From positions 372,001 to 436,000 of the forward strand of contig NZ_WEZG01000001.1 of NCBI RefSeq assembly GCF_009176975.1: a stretch of 64,000 nt of DNA, given 5' to 3'. A model generated the notes under the pieces. It was not told the DNA's origin. It was given only the letters and a program-made list of their open reading frames with translations, and did no database searches. Position numbers and translations under genes: made by a program. The DNA comes from Aureimonas psammosilenae. GTDB lineage: Bacteria > Pseudomonadota > Alphaproteobacteria > Rhizobiales > Rhizobiaceae. This document shows positions 17,687 to 26,432 of this stretch, one piece after another (the first letter of the stretch is position 1; the number at the start of each line of letters is the position of its first letter).

Positions 17687-18535
17687 ATGGCGAACCTTGC
17701 CGGGCGCGCCGTCTTTCGGCAGCCGAGCGTCATTCCGGGTTTCGGATTGGCGTTCGGCTTTACGCTGACCTATCTCGGCCTTCTCGTGCTGATCCCGCTC
17801 GCAGGGCTGCTCCTGCGCGCGTCCGGCATCGGGTGGTCTGAGTTTTGGGCGATCGCCTTCGACGCGCGCTTCGTGGCGGCCATGCGGCTGACCTTCGGCG
17901 CGTCGTTCGCGGCCGCGACGATCAACGTCGTGTTCGGCGTGCTGCTCGCCTGGGTGCTGGTGCGCTACCGCTTTCCCGGCCGCCGGCTGGTGGATGCCGC
18001 CATCGACCTGCCCTTCGCTCTGCCGACGGCGGTCGCCGGCCTGACGCTCGCCACCCTTTACGGACGCAACGGCTGGGTCGGCCAGTTTCTGGCGCCGCTG
18101 GGCTACCAGATCGCCTATACGCCGCTCGGCGTCGTGGTGGCGCTGACCTTCATCAGCCTGCCCTTCGTGGTGCGCACCGTGCAGCCGGTGGTCGAGGAGA
18201 TCGACCGCGAATACGAGGAAGCCTCCGCGACGCTCGGCGCGAACCGGTTCCAGACGGTGACGCGCGTGATTCTGCCCTCGCTCCTGCCCCCGATCCTCAC
18301 CGGCTACGCGCTCGCCTTCGCGCGCTCCATCGGCGAATACGGTTCGGTCATCTTCATCGCGGGCAACCAGCCCTATCGCTCCGAGATCGTGCCGCTCTTG
18401 ATCGTGTTCCGCCTGGAAGAGTTCAACTACGCCGCCGCGACGGCCATCGCGACCCTAATGCTTCTCGTGTCCTTCGCCATGCTGCTCGTGGTCAATCTCG
18501 TTCAGGCTTGGAGCCGGCGGAGGTTCGGCGCATGA
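17687..18535 (+). CDS. cysT: Sulfate ABC transporter permease CysT
   Basis: This is an inner-membrane permease of 282 residues with about six membrane helices. The cytoplasmic coupling segment [21 protein letters not shown] is the EAA loop that docks on CysA, and [12 protein letters not shown] is typical of CysT/CysU. Its stop overlaps the cysW start by four bases (ATGA), ensuring paired synthesis of the two permease subunits. Confidence 0.93.
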   Translation: MANLAGRAVFRQPSVIPGFGLAFGFTLTYLGLLVLIPLAGLLLRASGIGWSEFWAIAFDARFVAAMRLTFGASFAAATINVVFGVLLAWVLVRYRFPGRRLVDAAIDLPFALPTAVAGLTLATLYGRNGWVGQFLAPLGYQIAYTPLGVVVALTFISLPFVVRTVQPVVEEIDREYEEASATLGANRFQTVTRVILPSLLPPILTGYALAFARSIGEYGSVIFIAGNQPYRSEIVPLLIVFRLEEFNYAAATAIATLMLLVSFAMLLVVNLVQAWSRRRFGA

Positions 18536-19428
18536 CGGTCGAGCCGAGCTTCGACGCGGCGGGCAGCCCTGCGAAACGGCGGCCTCCGCGCCCGGTGACG
18601 ACGGAAACGCCGTTCGTGCGTGGGCTTCTTCTCCTTGTCAGCCTCCTGTTCCTGGCGCTGTTTCTTGGGCTCCCCCTCGTTTCCGTTTTCTACGAAGCCT
18701 TCCTGAACGGCGTCGACGGCTATTGGGAAGCGATCACCGAGCCCGACACCGTGTCGGCGATCCACATGACGCTGATCGTCGCGGCGATCTCCGTGCCGTC
18801 CAACCTCGTGTTCGGCATCGCCGCCGCCTGGGCGATCGCCAAGTTCGAGTTCAAGGGCAAAAGCCTCCTCATCACCCTGATCGACCTGCCGTTCTCCGTG
18901 TCGCCGGTGATCGCGGGCCTGATCTACGTCCTTTTGTTCGGGGCGCAGGGTACTTTCGGCCCATGGCTTCAGGCGCACAACATCACCATCGTCTTCGCGC
19001 TGCCGGGCATCGCGCTGGCGACGATCTTCGTGACCTTTCCTTTTGTCGCGCGCGAGCTGATCCCGCTGATGCAGGAGCAGGGCACGGGCGACGAGGAAGC
19101 GGCCGTTTCGCTCGGCGCCAACGGCTGGCAGACCTTTTGGCGCGTCACCCTGCCGAACGTGAAATGGGGGCTCCTTTACGGCGTTCTGCTTTGCAACGCG
19201 CGGGCGATGGGAGAATTCGGCGCGGTGGCCGTGATTTCGGGCCGCATCCGCGGCGAAACCAACACCATGCCGCTTCAGGTCGAGATCCTGTCCAACGAAT
19301 TCCCGGTCTCGGCGGCTTTCGCCGTGGCCTCGCTCCTGGCGCTCCTCGCCCTCGTGACGCTGAGCCTCAAGACCTTCCTCGAATGGCGCTATGCGGACGA
19401 GATGTCGTTGTCGCAGCCCGGACATTGA
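18532..19428 (+). CDS. cysW: Sulfate ABC transporter permease CysW
   Basis: This second permease subunit has 298 residues and a Pro-rich cytoplasmic N-terminus of about 30 residues before the first helix. It has the EAA-loop motif [21 protein letters not shown] and the CysW signature [20 protein letters not shown]. Start ATG 18532 is fixed by the overlap with cysT. cysA begins 12 bases after its stop. Confidence 0.93.
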   Translation: MTVEPSFDAAGSPAKRRPPRPVTTETPFVRGLLLLVSLLFLALFLGLPLVSVFYEAFLNGVDGYWEAITEPDTVSAIHMTLIVAAISVPSNLVFGIAAAWAIAKFEFKGKSLLITLIDLPFSVSPVIAGLIYVLLFGAQGTFGPWLQAHNITIVFALPGIALATIFVTFPFVARELIPLMQEQGTGDEEAAVSLGANGWQTFWRVTLPNVKWGLLYGVLLCNARAMGEFGAVAVISGRIRGETNTMPLQVEILSNEFPVSAAFAVASLLALLALVTLSLKTFLEWRYADEMSLSQPGH

Positions 19429-19440
19429 CGAGCTGATCCG

Positions 19441-20481
19441 ATGGACATTTCCGTTCGCAATATCCGCAAGGAATTCGACCGCTATCCGGCGCTGCACGAT
19501 GTTTCGCTGGACATCCGTTCCGGCGAGTTGATCGCGCTGCTCGGGCCGTCGGGCTCGGGCAAGACGACGCTTCTGCGCCTCATCGCCGGGTTGGAGTTCC
19601 CGACGAGCGGCCAGATCTTCTTCGGCCCGGAAGACGCGTCGGCCAAAAGCGTGCAGGAGCGCAATGTCGGTTTCGTGTTCCAGCACTATGCGCTGTTCAA
19701 GCATATGACGATCGCCGACAATATCGGTTTCGGCCTGTCGGTCCGCCCGAAAGCGACGCGGCCGCCTGCGGCCGAAATCCGCCGCCGCGCGTCCGAGCTT
19801 CTGGAGCTCATCCAGCTTCCGGGGCTGGAGAAGCGCTTTCCCCGGCAACTTTCGGGCGGCCAGCGCCAGCGCGTCGCGCTCGCCCGGGCGCTCGCCATCG
19901 AGCCGCGCGTGCTGCTTCTGGACGAACCCTTCGGCGCGCTCGACGCCAAGGTGAGGAAGGACCTTCGCCGCTGGCTGCGCGAGCTTCACGACGAGACCGG
20001 CCACACCACCGTCTTCGTGACCCACGACCAGGAAGAAGCCCTGGAACTCGCCGACCGCGTCGTGGTGATGAGCCAGGGCCGCATCGAGCAGGTCGGGAGC
20101 GCCGACGACATCTACGACCGGCCGGCGACCCCCTTCGTCTTTTCCTTCATCGGCGAGTCTTCGGCCGTTCCCGTGACGGTTTCGGAGGGCAGGGTCCTTT
20201 TCGACGGCCGCCCGCTTGATATCGACGCCAGCGGCACGCCGAACGGCGAAGCGCGGTTGTTCGCGCGGCCCCACGATCTCCAGTTCGTGGAAAGCGCGGA
20301 AGGGGCGATTTCCGGCGAGGTCAGCGTGGTGCGTCGCGCCGGGCCGGTTCGCATGATCGAGATCGAGGCCGGCGCGGCGAAGACCCGCGTCGAGATCGAA
20401 CTAGCCGCCGAGGATGCCGTGCATCTGTCGGGCACCGTGCATGTGCGGCCCAAGCGCTGGAAGCTCTTTCCCGCCGCCTGA
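19441..20481 (+). CDS. cysA: Sulfate/thiosulfate import ATP-binding protein CysA
   Basis: This ATPase of the sulfate importer has 346 residues. It carries Walker A GPSGSGKTTLL, signature LSGGQRQRVALARAL, Walker B VLLLDEPFGALD and the switch His in FVTHDQEEA. The C-terminal domain of about 110 residues (GESSAVPVTVSEGR; FARPHDLQFV) is the TOBE-like regulatory domain of the CysA family. It is the last gene of the sbp-cysT-cysW-cysA operon. Confidence 0.94.
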   Translation: MDISVRNIRKEFDRYPALHDVSLDIRSGELIALLGPSGSGKTTLLRLIAGLEFPTSGQIFFGPEDASAKSVQERNVGFVFQHYALFKHMTIADNIGFGLSVRPKATRPPAAEIRRRASELLELIQLPGLEKRFPRQLSGGQRQRVALARALAIEPRVLLLDEPFGALDAKVRKDLRRWLRELHDETGHTTVFVTHDQEEALELADRVVVMSQGRIEQVGSADDIYDRPATPFVFSFIGESSAVPVTVSEGRVLFDGRPLDIDASGTPNGEARLFARPHDLQFVESAEGAISGEVSVVRRAGPVRMIEIEAGAAKTRVEIELAAEDAVHLSGTVHVRPKRWKLFPAA

Positions 20482-20544
20482 CGGCCTCGCGGGACCGCGG
20501 CCCACGTGCTATCGCGGCGGCAAAACTTCTCCGGGAGCGCCGCC

Positions 20545-21516
20545 ATGACGACACGCAAGGTCATCTTCGACACCGATCCGGGCGTCGACGACGCCACCGC
20601 GCTCCTGTTCCTTCTGGCCGACCCGGCGGTGGAGCTTCTGGGGCTCACCACGGTCTGGGGCAATGCGACGGTTGAGACGACGACGCGCAACGCGCTTTTC
20701 CTGAAAGAGCGTTTCGGCTTCCACGCGCCCGTCGCCAAGGGCGCGGCCGGGTCCATCCGCGGCGGCTCGGTGGAAACCGATCCGGCCATTCACGGCCAGA
20801 ACGGGCTCGGCGATATCGAACTGCCGGAACCCGGTGATGCCCGCATCGATCCGCGCCCCGCCCATCGCTTCATCATCGACACGGTTCGGGCGAATCCTGG
20901 CGAGGTGACGATCCTCGCAGTCGGGCCGATGACCAATCTGGCGCTCGCGCTACGCGAGGACGCAGGTTTCGCCAGCCTCGTGAAAGAGGTTGTGATCATG
21001 GGCGGGGCCTTCGGCTATAACGGCCATCTCGGCAACGTTTCGCCCTCCGCCGAGGCCAATATCTGGAACGATCCGGAAGCGGCCGACATGGTTTTCGCCG
21101 CCGATTGGCCGCTCGTCGCCATCGGGCTCGACGCGACCATGGAAACGCTCATGTCGAACGCCTACCTGGCCGATCTGCGCGATGCATCCGGCGCGGTCGG
21201 GCAGTTCGTCTGGGACATCACGCGGTCCTATGCCGGCTTCTATCATTCCGTCATGGGCGTCGACGGCATCTTCGCGCACGACTCGCTGGCCGCCGCTTAT
21301 CTGACGGCGCCCGAACTCGTCTCGACCAGGGCAGGGGCCATTCGCGTGGTTCTGGACGATTTCGTGCGCGGCCTCACCGTGCAGCGCCCGGACACGCGCA
21401 AGCACGAGGTCGAGGGCTGGGAGAACCGCCGCTCGCACCTCATCGCGACGGGCGTCGATGCGACCGCCTTCCTCGCGCTCTATAAGCAGCGGATGGTGGA
21501 ACTCTCCACCCGCTGA
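20545..21516 (+). CDS. Inosine-uridine-type nucleoside hydrolase
   Basis: This enzyme hydrolyses ribonucleosides to base plus ribose. Its 323 residues have the Ca2+-binding family motif DTDPGVDDATALLFLL at residues 8-23, GPMTNLALAL, IMGGAFGYNGHLGNVSP and the C-terminal HDSLAAAYL histidine/aspartate motif. The ATG at 20545 follows GGGAGCG. It runs in the same direction as cysA with a 63-base gap, so it might be read through, but the functions are not linked. Its nucleoside preference is unknown. Confidence 0.88.
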   Translation: MTTRKVIFDTDPGVDDATALLFLLADPAVELLGLTTVWGNATVETTTRNALFLKERFGFHAPVAKGAAGSIRGGSVETDPAIHGQNGLGDIELPEPGDARIDPRPAHRFIIDTVRANPGEVTILAVGPMTNLALALREDAGFASLVKEVVIMGGAFGYNGHLGNVSPSAEANIWNDPEAADMVFAADWPLVAIGLDATMETLMSNAYLADLRDASGAVGQFVWDITRSYAGFYHSVMGVDGIFAHDSLAAAYLTAPELVSTRAGAIRVVLDDFVRGLTVQRPDTRKHEVEGWENRRSHLIATGVDATAFLALYKQRMVELSTR

Positions 21517-21528
21517 CTTTCGCGCGCC

Positions 21529-22743
21529 TTAAAGACGCTGCGCGATCTGCGCGGCGAGACGCGGGATGCCTTCTTCCACCGCGCGCCTGTCCGCCAGCGT
21601 GAAGGACAGGCGGAGGGTGTTGGTGCCGGAGCCATCGGCGAAGAAGGCCGAGCCCGGCACGAAGGCGACGCGCGCGTCGCGCACCGCATCGGCGAGAAGG
21701 GCCGTCGTGTCGACGCCTTCGGGCAGCGTCAGCCAGGCGAACATGCCGCCTTCCGGCCGGCTCCAATGGATGCCGGCCGGCATCGTCGCCTCCAAGGCGC
21801 CGAGCAGCGCGTTCCGCCGGGCGCCATAGGCGGCGATCAGCTTCTCGATCTGCGCGTCGTAAGCTTGGCTCGCCACGCGGTGGATGACGATCTGGTTGAT
21901 CGACGGGCTGTGGAGGTCGGAGGCCTGCTTGATGAGGACGAGCTTGTCCACGATCGCGCGCGGCGCGCAGATCCAGCCGACGCGAAGGCCCGGCGCCAGG
22001 ATCTTGGAGAAGCTGCCGCAATAGATCGTGCGGGCATTCTCGATGCCCCCTGAGCGCTCGCAATCGAGCGCGAGGATCGGCGCGACGGGCTCGCCCTCGT
22101 AGCGCAGCGCCCGATAAGCGGCGTCCTCGATCACCACGGCGCCGAGTTCTTGCGCCAGATCCAGCGCCGACAGCCGCTGCTCCTTCGCCATGGTTTCGCC
22201 CGTCGGATTGGCGAAGTCGGGCACGAGATAGGCGAACTTCGCCTTGCCGCCGTTGGCCGCCGCCGCGTCCGCGAAGGCGGCGGGCGTCATGTTGCCCCCA
22301 GCGGGCGACAGACGGTCGTAGCGCGGCTCGTAGGCGTTGAAGGCCTGAAGCGCGCCGAGATAGGTCGGCCATGTCACCAGCGCCGTGTCGCCCGGCGACA
22401 GAAACAGCTTGCCGAGATAATCGAGCCCCTGCTGCGAGCCCGACGTGATGAAGATGTTGCCCTCGTCGCAGGACACGCCGAGCTTGCCCATCTCAGTCGC
22501 GAGCCAGCGGCGCAAGGGAAGGTAGCCCTCGCTCACCTGATATTGCAGGGCCGCCGAGGCCTCCTTGCCGCCAAGGACGTCGGCATAGGCCGCCTGGAAC
22601 TCCTCGCGCGGAAAAAGGGCCGGGTCCGGGATGCCGCCCGCGAAGGAGATGATGTCGGGCTGGTCCAGAAGCTTCAGAAGCTCGCGGATTTCCGATGCGC
22701 GCATGCGGTCGGAACGGGTGGCGAAGAGTTCGGTCAGGGTCAT
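21529..22743 (-). CDS. PLP-dependent class I/II aminotransferase (2-aminoadipate aminotransferase-like)
   Basis: This fold-type I aminotransferase has 404 residues. The PLP lysine is in YCGSFSKILAPGLRVGW (about residue 243); other motifs are ISFAGGIPDPALFP, YQVSEGYLPLRRWLA, ITSGSQQGLDYLGKL and VPDFANPTG. These resemble the KAT/LysN subgroup that handles 2-aminoadipate, kynurenine and similar substrates. No N-terminal DNA-binding domain is present, so it is not a MocR regulator. It is not clustered with the lysine/pipecolate genes at 45-50 kb, though it could supply their missing 2-aminoadipate to 2-oxoadipate step. That link is inference. Confidence 0.85.
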   Translation of the reverse strand: MTLTELFATRSDRMRASEIRELLKLLDQPDIISFAGGIPDPALFPREEFQAAYADVLGGKEASAALQYQVSEGYLPLRRWLATEMGKLGVSCDEGNIFITSGSQQGLDYLGKLFLSPGDTALVTWPTYLGALQAFNAYEPRYDRLSPAGGNMTPAAFADAAAANGGKAKFAYLVPDFANPTGETMAKEQRLSALDLAQELGAVVIEDAAYRALRYEGEPVAPILALDCERSGGIENARTIYCGSFSKILAPGLRVGWICAPRAIVDKLVLIKQASDLHSPSINQIVIHRVASQAYDAQIEKLIAAYGARRNALLGALEATMPAGIHWSRPEGGMFAWLTLPEGVDTTALLADAVRDARVAFVPGSAFFADGSGTNTLRLSFTLADRRAVEEGIPRLAAQIAQRL

Positions 22744-22782
22744 GGAAATCCTCCGACCGGGTGGATGCCATGCCGGGCAAGA

Positions 22783-22803
22783 TAGGTCAACAGTGCTGAC
22801 CTA
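22783..22803. promoter_or_regulatory. Perfect palindromic operator candidate (TAGGTCA-N7-TGACCTA)
   Basis: Seven-base perfect arms flank a 7-base spacer in the 169-base region between the divergent aminotransferase and antiporter genes. It is 40 bases upstream of the aminotransferase start. The form fits a dimeric regulator such as a GntR/FadR-type or Lrp-type protein, but no such regulator gene lies next to it. Confidence 0.55.
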
Positions 22804-22912
22804 ATTATCGGGCTTCGGCTGCGTGAGAGCAGGTCGGCATCGCCATCGATATTGCGTGCCGGCAACAAGCTTTCTATCAACGATTCTATCACGTTCCCGG
22901 CAGCGAGTCGTC

Positions 22913-25405
22913 ATGGCGCTTTCCGATGCCGTTATCCTTTTCGTGGCGATCCTGGCGCTTGGGGCACTGGCGCAGCCGGTCGCCGCGTGGCTGCGTATCC
23001 CCTCCTCGGTGGTGCTGGCCTTCGCCGGCCTCGTGATCGGCTTCGCCAGCCATTATTCACTGGTTCATCCGGGCGCCGTGGTGCCGGTGGAATTTGCCAA
23101 GGCGATGACCTCGCTGCCCATCGGCTCCTCGCTTTTCCTGTATGTCTTCCTGCCGACGCTGATCTTCCAGAGCGCGCTGCAGGTGGACATCCACCGTGTG
23201 CGCGAGGATCTGCTGCCGATCCTGATCCTGGCGCTCGTCGCGGTGGTGGTCGCGACCTTTGGCGTCGCCTATGCGCTGACGCCCTTCACCGGCCTGCCGC
23301 TCCTCGCCTGCCTGATCCTCGCTTCGCTCGTCGCCACCACCGATCCGGTGGCCGTGATCGGCATCTTCAAGGATGTCGGCGCGCCCGAGCGCCTGACGCG
23401 CCTCGTGGAAGGGGAAAGCCTTTTCAACGATGCGGCGGCGATCTCGCTGTTCCTGATCTTCACCGGCGCGCTGGTCGCCCCGGACGGCTTTCGCATGTCG
23501 CAGGCGCTGTTGTCCCTGGCTGTGATGCCGCTCGGGGGCGCGGCGGTCGGTTTCCTTCTCGCCTGGACGCTCCTGTTCCTTCTGCGCTTCGTGCCGAACG
23601 ACCGGCTCGCCGCCGTGTCCTTATCTTTGATGGTGCCGTTCATCTCCTTCTGGGCGGCCGAGCACGAATTCCACGTGTCGGGCATCATCGCCCTCGTGGT
23701 GGCAGGCGTCACGCTTGCCTCGCTCGCGCCCGGCCGCATGACGCCGGAAATCTGGCGCTACCTGCAGGATATCTGGGAGCAGCTCGCCGCGTGGTCGGCG
23801 GTCTTGATCTTCTTCATGACGGCGCTTCTGGTGCCGAAACTCGTCGCGGGGGCGCAATGGGCAGATTTCGGCCTGCTCGCCATTCTATTCGTCGCGGCGC
23901 TTGGCGCCCGCGCGGTGATCCTCTACGGCCTGTTTCCGCTTTTATCGCGCCTCGATCTGACGCCGCCGCTCACCGCGCCCTTCCGCTTCGTGACGCTGTG
24001 GGGCGGGCTTCGCGGTTCCATGACCCTGGCGCTGGCGTTGGCCGTGACGGAAAACCCGGCGATCCCCGGCAATGTCGCCGCCTTTGTCGCGACGCTCGCC
24101 ACCGGCTATACGCTGCTGACGCTTTTCGTGCAGGGCACGACGCTGCGCTGGGTCATCCAGCGCCTCGGCCTCACCGAACTTACCGGCATCGACCGGGCGG
24201 TCCGCGACTTCGCGCTGGATGCCACGGCGATGCGCGTTTCGGCGCTGAAGACGGAACTCGTCGCGCATCTGGCCGAAAAAAGCGGCGAGCGCCCTGAGAC
24301 CTCCTCGCTTCCCGTGTCGGAGGAAAAAAGGGAGCGCGAAACCGAAGGGCTCGGAGCCTCCGAGCGCCTGACCCTGGCGTTGATCTCCGTGACGGCGCAT
24401 GAGCGCGACCTCATCCTGTCGCATTTCGCGCGCGGCACGGTATCCCCGGCGATCGCCCGCTGGCTTGTGTCCGACGGCAGGCGGCGTCTCGACGCGGTTC
24501 GCGCGTCGGGGGCGGAAGGCTATCGCGAGATGACCGCCGACGAGGTCGAGTTCATCTGGCTCGACAGCGTCGCGGTCTCGCTCCAGCGGCGCTTCGGCCT
24601 CAGCCGTCCGCTCGCCCGCCGCTTGTCCGCGCGTTTCCAGAAGCTGATGGACACCACGCTGATCCTCAACGATCTCCTGGAATTCTGCCGCACCGGCCTC
24701 CAGCCGATCTTGGGCGCGGAAGCGGCCGAGGCGGCGGGCGACCTCATCACTGAGCGCCAAACGCGGATAGACCGCGAGATCGCCGCCGTCCGGCTGCAAT
24801 ATCCCAAATACGTGCGCGAGCTGGAGCGATGGATCGTGGAGCGCTCGCTTCACGCCTTCGAGATCGCCGAGGTCAGCGAGATGCGCGCCACCGGCCTCAT
24901 CAACCAGGAGGTCGAGCGCGACGCGCTGAAAGGGCTGAACCGCCGGGGCGGATGGTCCATGCGCAGCCCCGATCTCGATCTTCGGATCGATCCGAGAAAG
25001 CTCATCGACCAGTGCTCGCTCTTCGATCCGCTCGGCAAAAAGGACAAGGACGGTCTCGCCAGATTGCTGCGCCCGAGTTTCGAGGTGCCGGGCTTCCCGA
25101 TCATTCATCGCGGCGACCGGGGGACGGAGGCCTATTTCATCTCGTCCGGTGCCGTCGAAATCGACACGGGGCGCGGCGTCCATCGGCTGGGGCGCGGCGA
25201 GTTCTTCGGCGAACTGGCGCTTCTCTTCGACGTCCGGCGGCAGGCGACGGTGCGCGCCATCGCCTATTCCACGATGCTGCGCCTTTCCAAGGCCGACTTC
25301 GACCGCTTCCTCGCCGCCCATCCCGACCTTCGCCACAGCATCGAGGCGATCGGGCGAAGCCGGCTGGACGAGAACGCCCGGTCCGAAACGGTCGCCGCCG
25401 AATAG
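22913..25405 (+). CDS. CPA1-family Na+/H+ antiporter with C-terminal cyclic-nucleotide-binding domain
   Basis: This is an inner-membrane monovalent cation/proton antiporter of 830 residues. Residues about 1-420 hold some 12 membrane helices with the CPA1 ion-site motifs (ATTDPVAVIGIF; EGESLFNDAAAISLF; FRFVTLWGGLRGSMTLALAL). A soluble helical linker (430-690) follows, then a cNMP-binding domain (about 700-815) whose phosphate-binding cassette reads GRGEFFGELALLFDVRRQATVRA with the key Glu and Arg. The architecture parallels SOS1 and sperm NHE exchangers and suggests gating by cAMP or cGMP. Start ATG 22913 begins at MALSDAVILF; upstream in-frame codons are not membrane-like. It is divergent from the aminotransferase gene. 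Confidence 0.9.
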   Translation: MALSDAVILFVAILALGALAQPVAAWLRIPSSVVLAFAGLVIGFASHYSLVHPGAVVPVEFAKAMTSLPIGSSLFLYVFLPTLIFQSALQVDIHRVREDLLPILILALVAVVVATFGVAYALTPFTGLPLLACLILASLVATTDPVAVIGIFKDVGAPERLTRLVEGESLFNDAAAISLFLIFTGALVAPDGFRMSQALLSLAVMPLGGAAVGFLLAWTLLFLLRFVPNDRLAAVSLSLMVPFISFWAAEHEFHVSGIIALVVAGVTLASLAPGRMTPEIWRYLQDIWEQLAAWSAVLIFFMTALLVPKLVAGAQWADFGLLAILFVAALGARAVILYGLFPLLSRLDLTPPLTAPFRFVTLWGGLRGSMTLALALAVTENPAIPGNVAAFVATLATGYTLLTLFVQGTTLRWVIQRLGLTELTGIDRAVRDFALDATAMRVSALKTELVAHLAEKSGERPETSSLPVSEEKRERETEGLGASERLTLALISVTAHERDLILSHFARGTVSPAIARWLVSDGRRRLDAVRASGAEGYREMTADEVEFIWLDSVAVSLQRRFGLSRPLARRLSARFQKLMDTTLILNDLLEFCRTGLQPILGAEAAEAAGDLITERQTRIDREIAAVRLQYPKYVRELERWIVERSLHAFEIAEVSEMRATGLINQEVERDALKGLNRRGGWSMRSPDLDLRIDPRKLIDQCSLFDPLGKKDKDGLARLLRPSFEVPGFPIIHRGDRGTEAYFISSGAVEIDTGRGVHRLGRGEFFGELALLFDVRRQATVRAIAYSTMLRLSKADFDRFLAAHPDLRHSIEAIGRSRLDENARSETVAAE

Positions 25406-25460
25406 TTGGCGTCAGCCCTTGCAGGGGAGGGAAGGGCGCCACATATTGCTTTCAACGCAT

Positions 25461-25580
25461 CCCGGCCTGCAAAGGCCGCGCGGGTGCGACAGTCCCCGAT
25501 CCAGTCCGACCACGGATGTACTGGCGAGACGAAAGTCGGGGACGACAAGGAAGCCGCCGGATCAGCATTCGGCGGCTTTT
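25461..25580 (+). ncRNA. Candidate structured RNA with intrinsic terminator
   Basis: Downstream of the antiporter gene lies a compact foldable segment. Hairpin 1 is 25461-25484 (CCCG and GGCC arms). A closing stem pairs GTCCCCGA (25492-25499) with TCGGGGAC (25536-25543) and encloses two hairpins, CCAGTCCG...CGG...ACTGG (25501-25524, loop ACCA) and GAC-GAAA-GTC (25528-25537, a GNRA loop); the last two bases of the second compete with the closing stem. A terminator hairpin AAGCCGCCG/CGGCGGCTTTT follows at 25551-25580. TTGCAG near 25418 and CATATT near 25442 could be a promoter. It may be a small RNA of about 120 nt or a structured 3' UTR of the antiporter mRNA. I cannot match it to a known RNA family. 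Confidence 0.5.
25551..25580 (+). terminator. Intrinsic terminator after antiporter / candidate RNA
   Basis: Arms AAGCCGCCG (25551-25559) and CGGCGGCTT (25570-25578) are followed by a modest T-rich run (CTTTTGCGTTTCT). It ends plus-strand transcription before the convergent efe operon, and the stem would also form in the opposite transcript. Confidence 0.7.
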
Positions 25581-25594
25581 GCGTTTCTAGAGTT

Positions 25595-26416
25595 TCAATT
25601 GAGGCCGAGCTTGCCGCGTAGCGTCGAGAGGTCTTCGGCCAGCGTGTTGACGTTGGCGGCCAGCACCCGGCGGTCGCCGTCCGTCAGCTTCTCGTAGGAC
25701 TGGAAGCCTTCGCCGGCGCGGTACTTGGCGAGCGTCTCGTCCACCGTCTTGAAGCTCGTATCGACCTTCGTCACGAACGCCGCATCGTTCTTTTCGATCA
25801 ACGGGCGCACGAGATCGAAGATCTTCTTCGAGCCGTCGAAATTGGCCTTGAAGTCCCAGAGATCGGTGCGGCTGTAGCGGTCTTCCTCGCCGGAAATCTT
25901 GGTGGCTGCGACTTCCTCCATCAACGCCGCCGCGCCGCCGACCACCTTCTCGGGCGGCAAGGCCAGTTCGCCGATGCGCTTTTCCAGATCCGACACGTCG
26001 GCCATCAGCTTGTCGGCGACGGGCGCGAGGCCGTCCGTCGTGCCTTCGGCGAAAAGCCCGTGCTCGATCTTGTGGAAGCCGATGAAGCCGGGGTCCTTCT
26101 CGGCCTGCTCGTGGTCGTCGGCGCGCGAATCGATGGAGGCGTCGAGATCGCTGAAGAGTTCGGCGATCGGCTCCACCGCCTCGTAGCTCATGCGCGTCGG
26201 GGCGAAGAGCGCCTTGGCCTTCTCCACGTCGCCCGCCTTCACGGCGTCGGTGAAGGCCTTGGTGTCCGCCGTGAGCTGCTGGAGCTTCTCGGAGACGTAG
26301 ATCTTGTACTCGGCCACCGGCTGGACGATGTCGAGCGGCAAGACATTGGCCGAGGCGAGGCCCGTGGTGGCGAGGAGGACGGCGAGGCCGAGGCTTCGCG
26401 CGGAAAACGAGGTCAT
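25595..26416 (-). CDS. efeM: Imelysin-family (peptidase M75) periplasmic iron-uptake protein, EfeM-type
   Basis: This periplasmic protein of the EfeUOB ferrous-iron system has 273 residues with a Sec signal peptide (about 1-24, [15 protein letters not shown]). It consists only of the M75 domain, with the metal-site motif [10 protein letters not shown] (HxxEH) at about residue 110. It lacks the cupredoxin domain present in the efeO product of the same operon, which makes it EfeM-like. The ATG at 26416 has AAGGAG upstream; the frame extends further but overlaps efeB without a start signal. It is the last gene of the four-gene operon, 16 bases after efeB. Confidence 0.88.
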   Translation of the reverse strand: MTSFSARSLGLAVLLATTGLASANVLPLDIVQPVAEYKIYVSEKLQQLTADTKAFTDAVKAGDVEKAKALFAPTRMSYEAVEPIAELFSDLDASIDSRADDHEQAEKDPGFIGFHKIEHGLFAEGTTDGLAPVADKLMADVSDLEKRIGELALPPEKVVGGAAALMEEVAATKISGEEDRYSRTDLWDFKANFDGSKKIFDLVRPLIEKNDAAFVTKVDTSFKTVDETLAKYRAGEGFQSYEKLTDGDRRVLAANVNTLAEDLSTLRGKLGLN

Positions 26417-26432
26417 GGGCGGATACTCCTTC

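Noticed and set aside
20482-20515. Hairpin GGCC/GGCC after cysA as terminator
   Set aside because: No T-rich tail on either side; likely a chance GC-rich dyad.
21529-22743. MocR-type regulator call for the aminotransferase
   Set aside because: The protein begins directly with aminotransferase sequence and has no winged-helix DNA-binding domain.
25521-25543. Hammerhead-ribozyme-like core (CTGGCGA...GAAA) in the candidate RNA
   Set aside because: The CUGANGA box does not match (CTGGCGA), stem II would be too short and no cleavage-site triplet fits.
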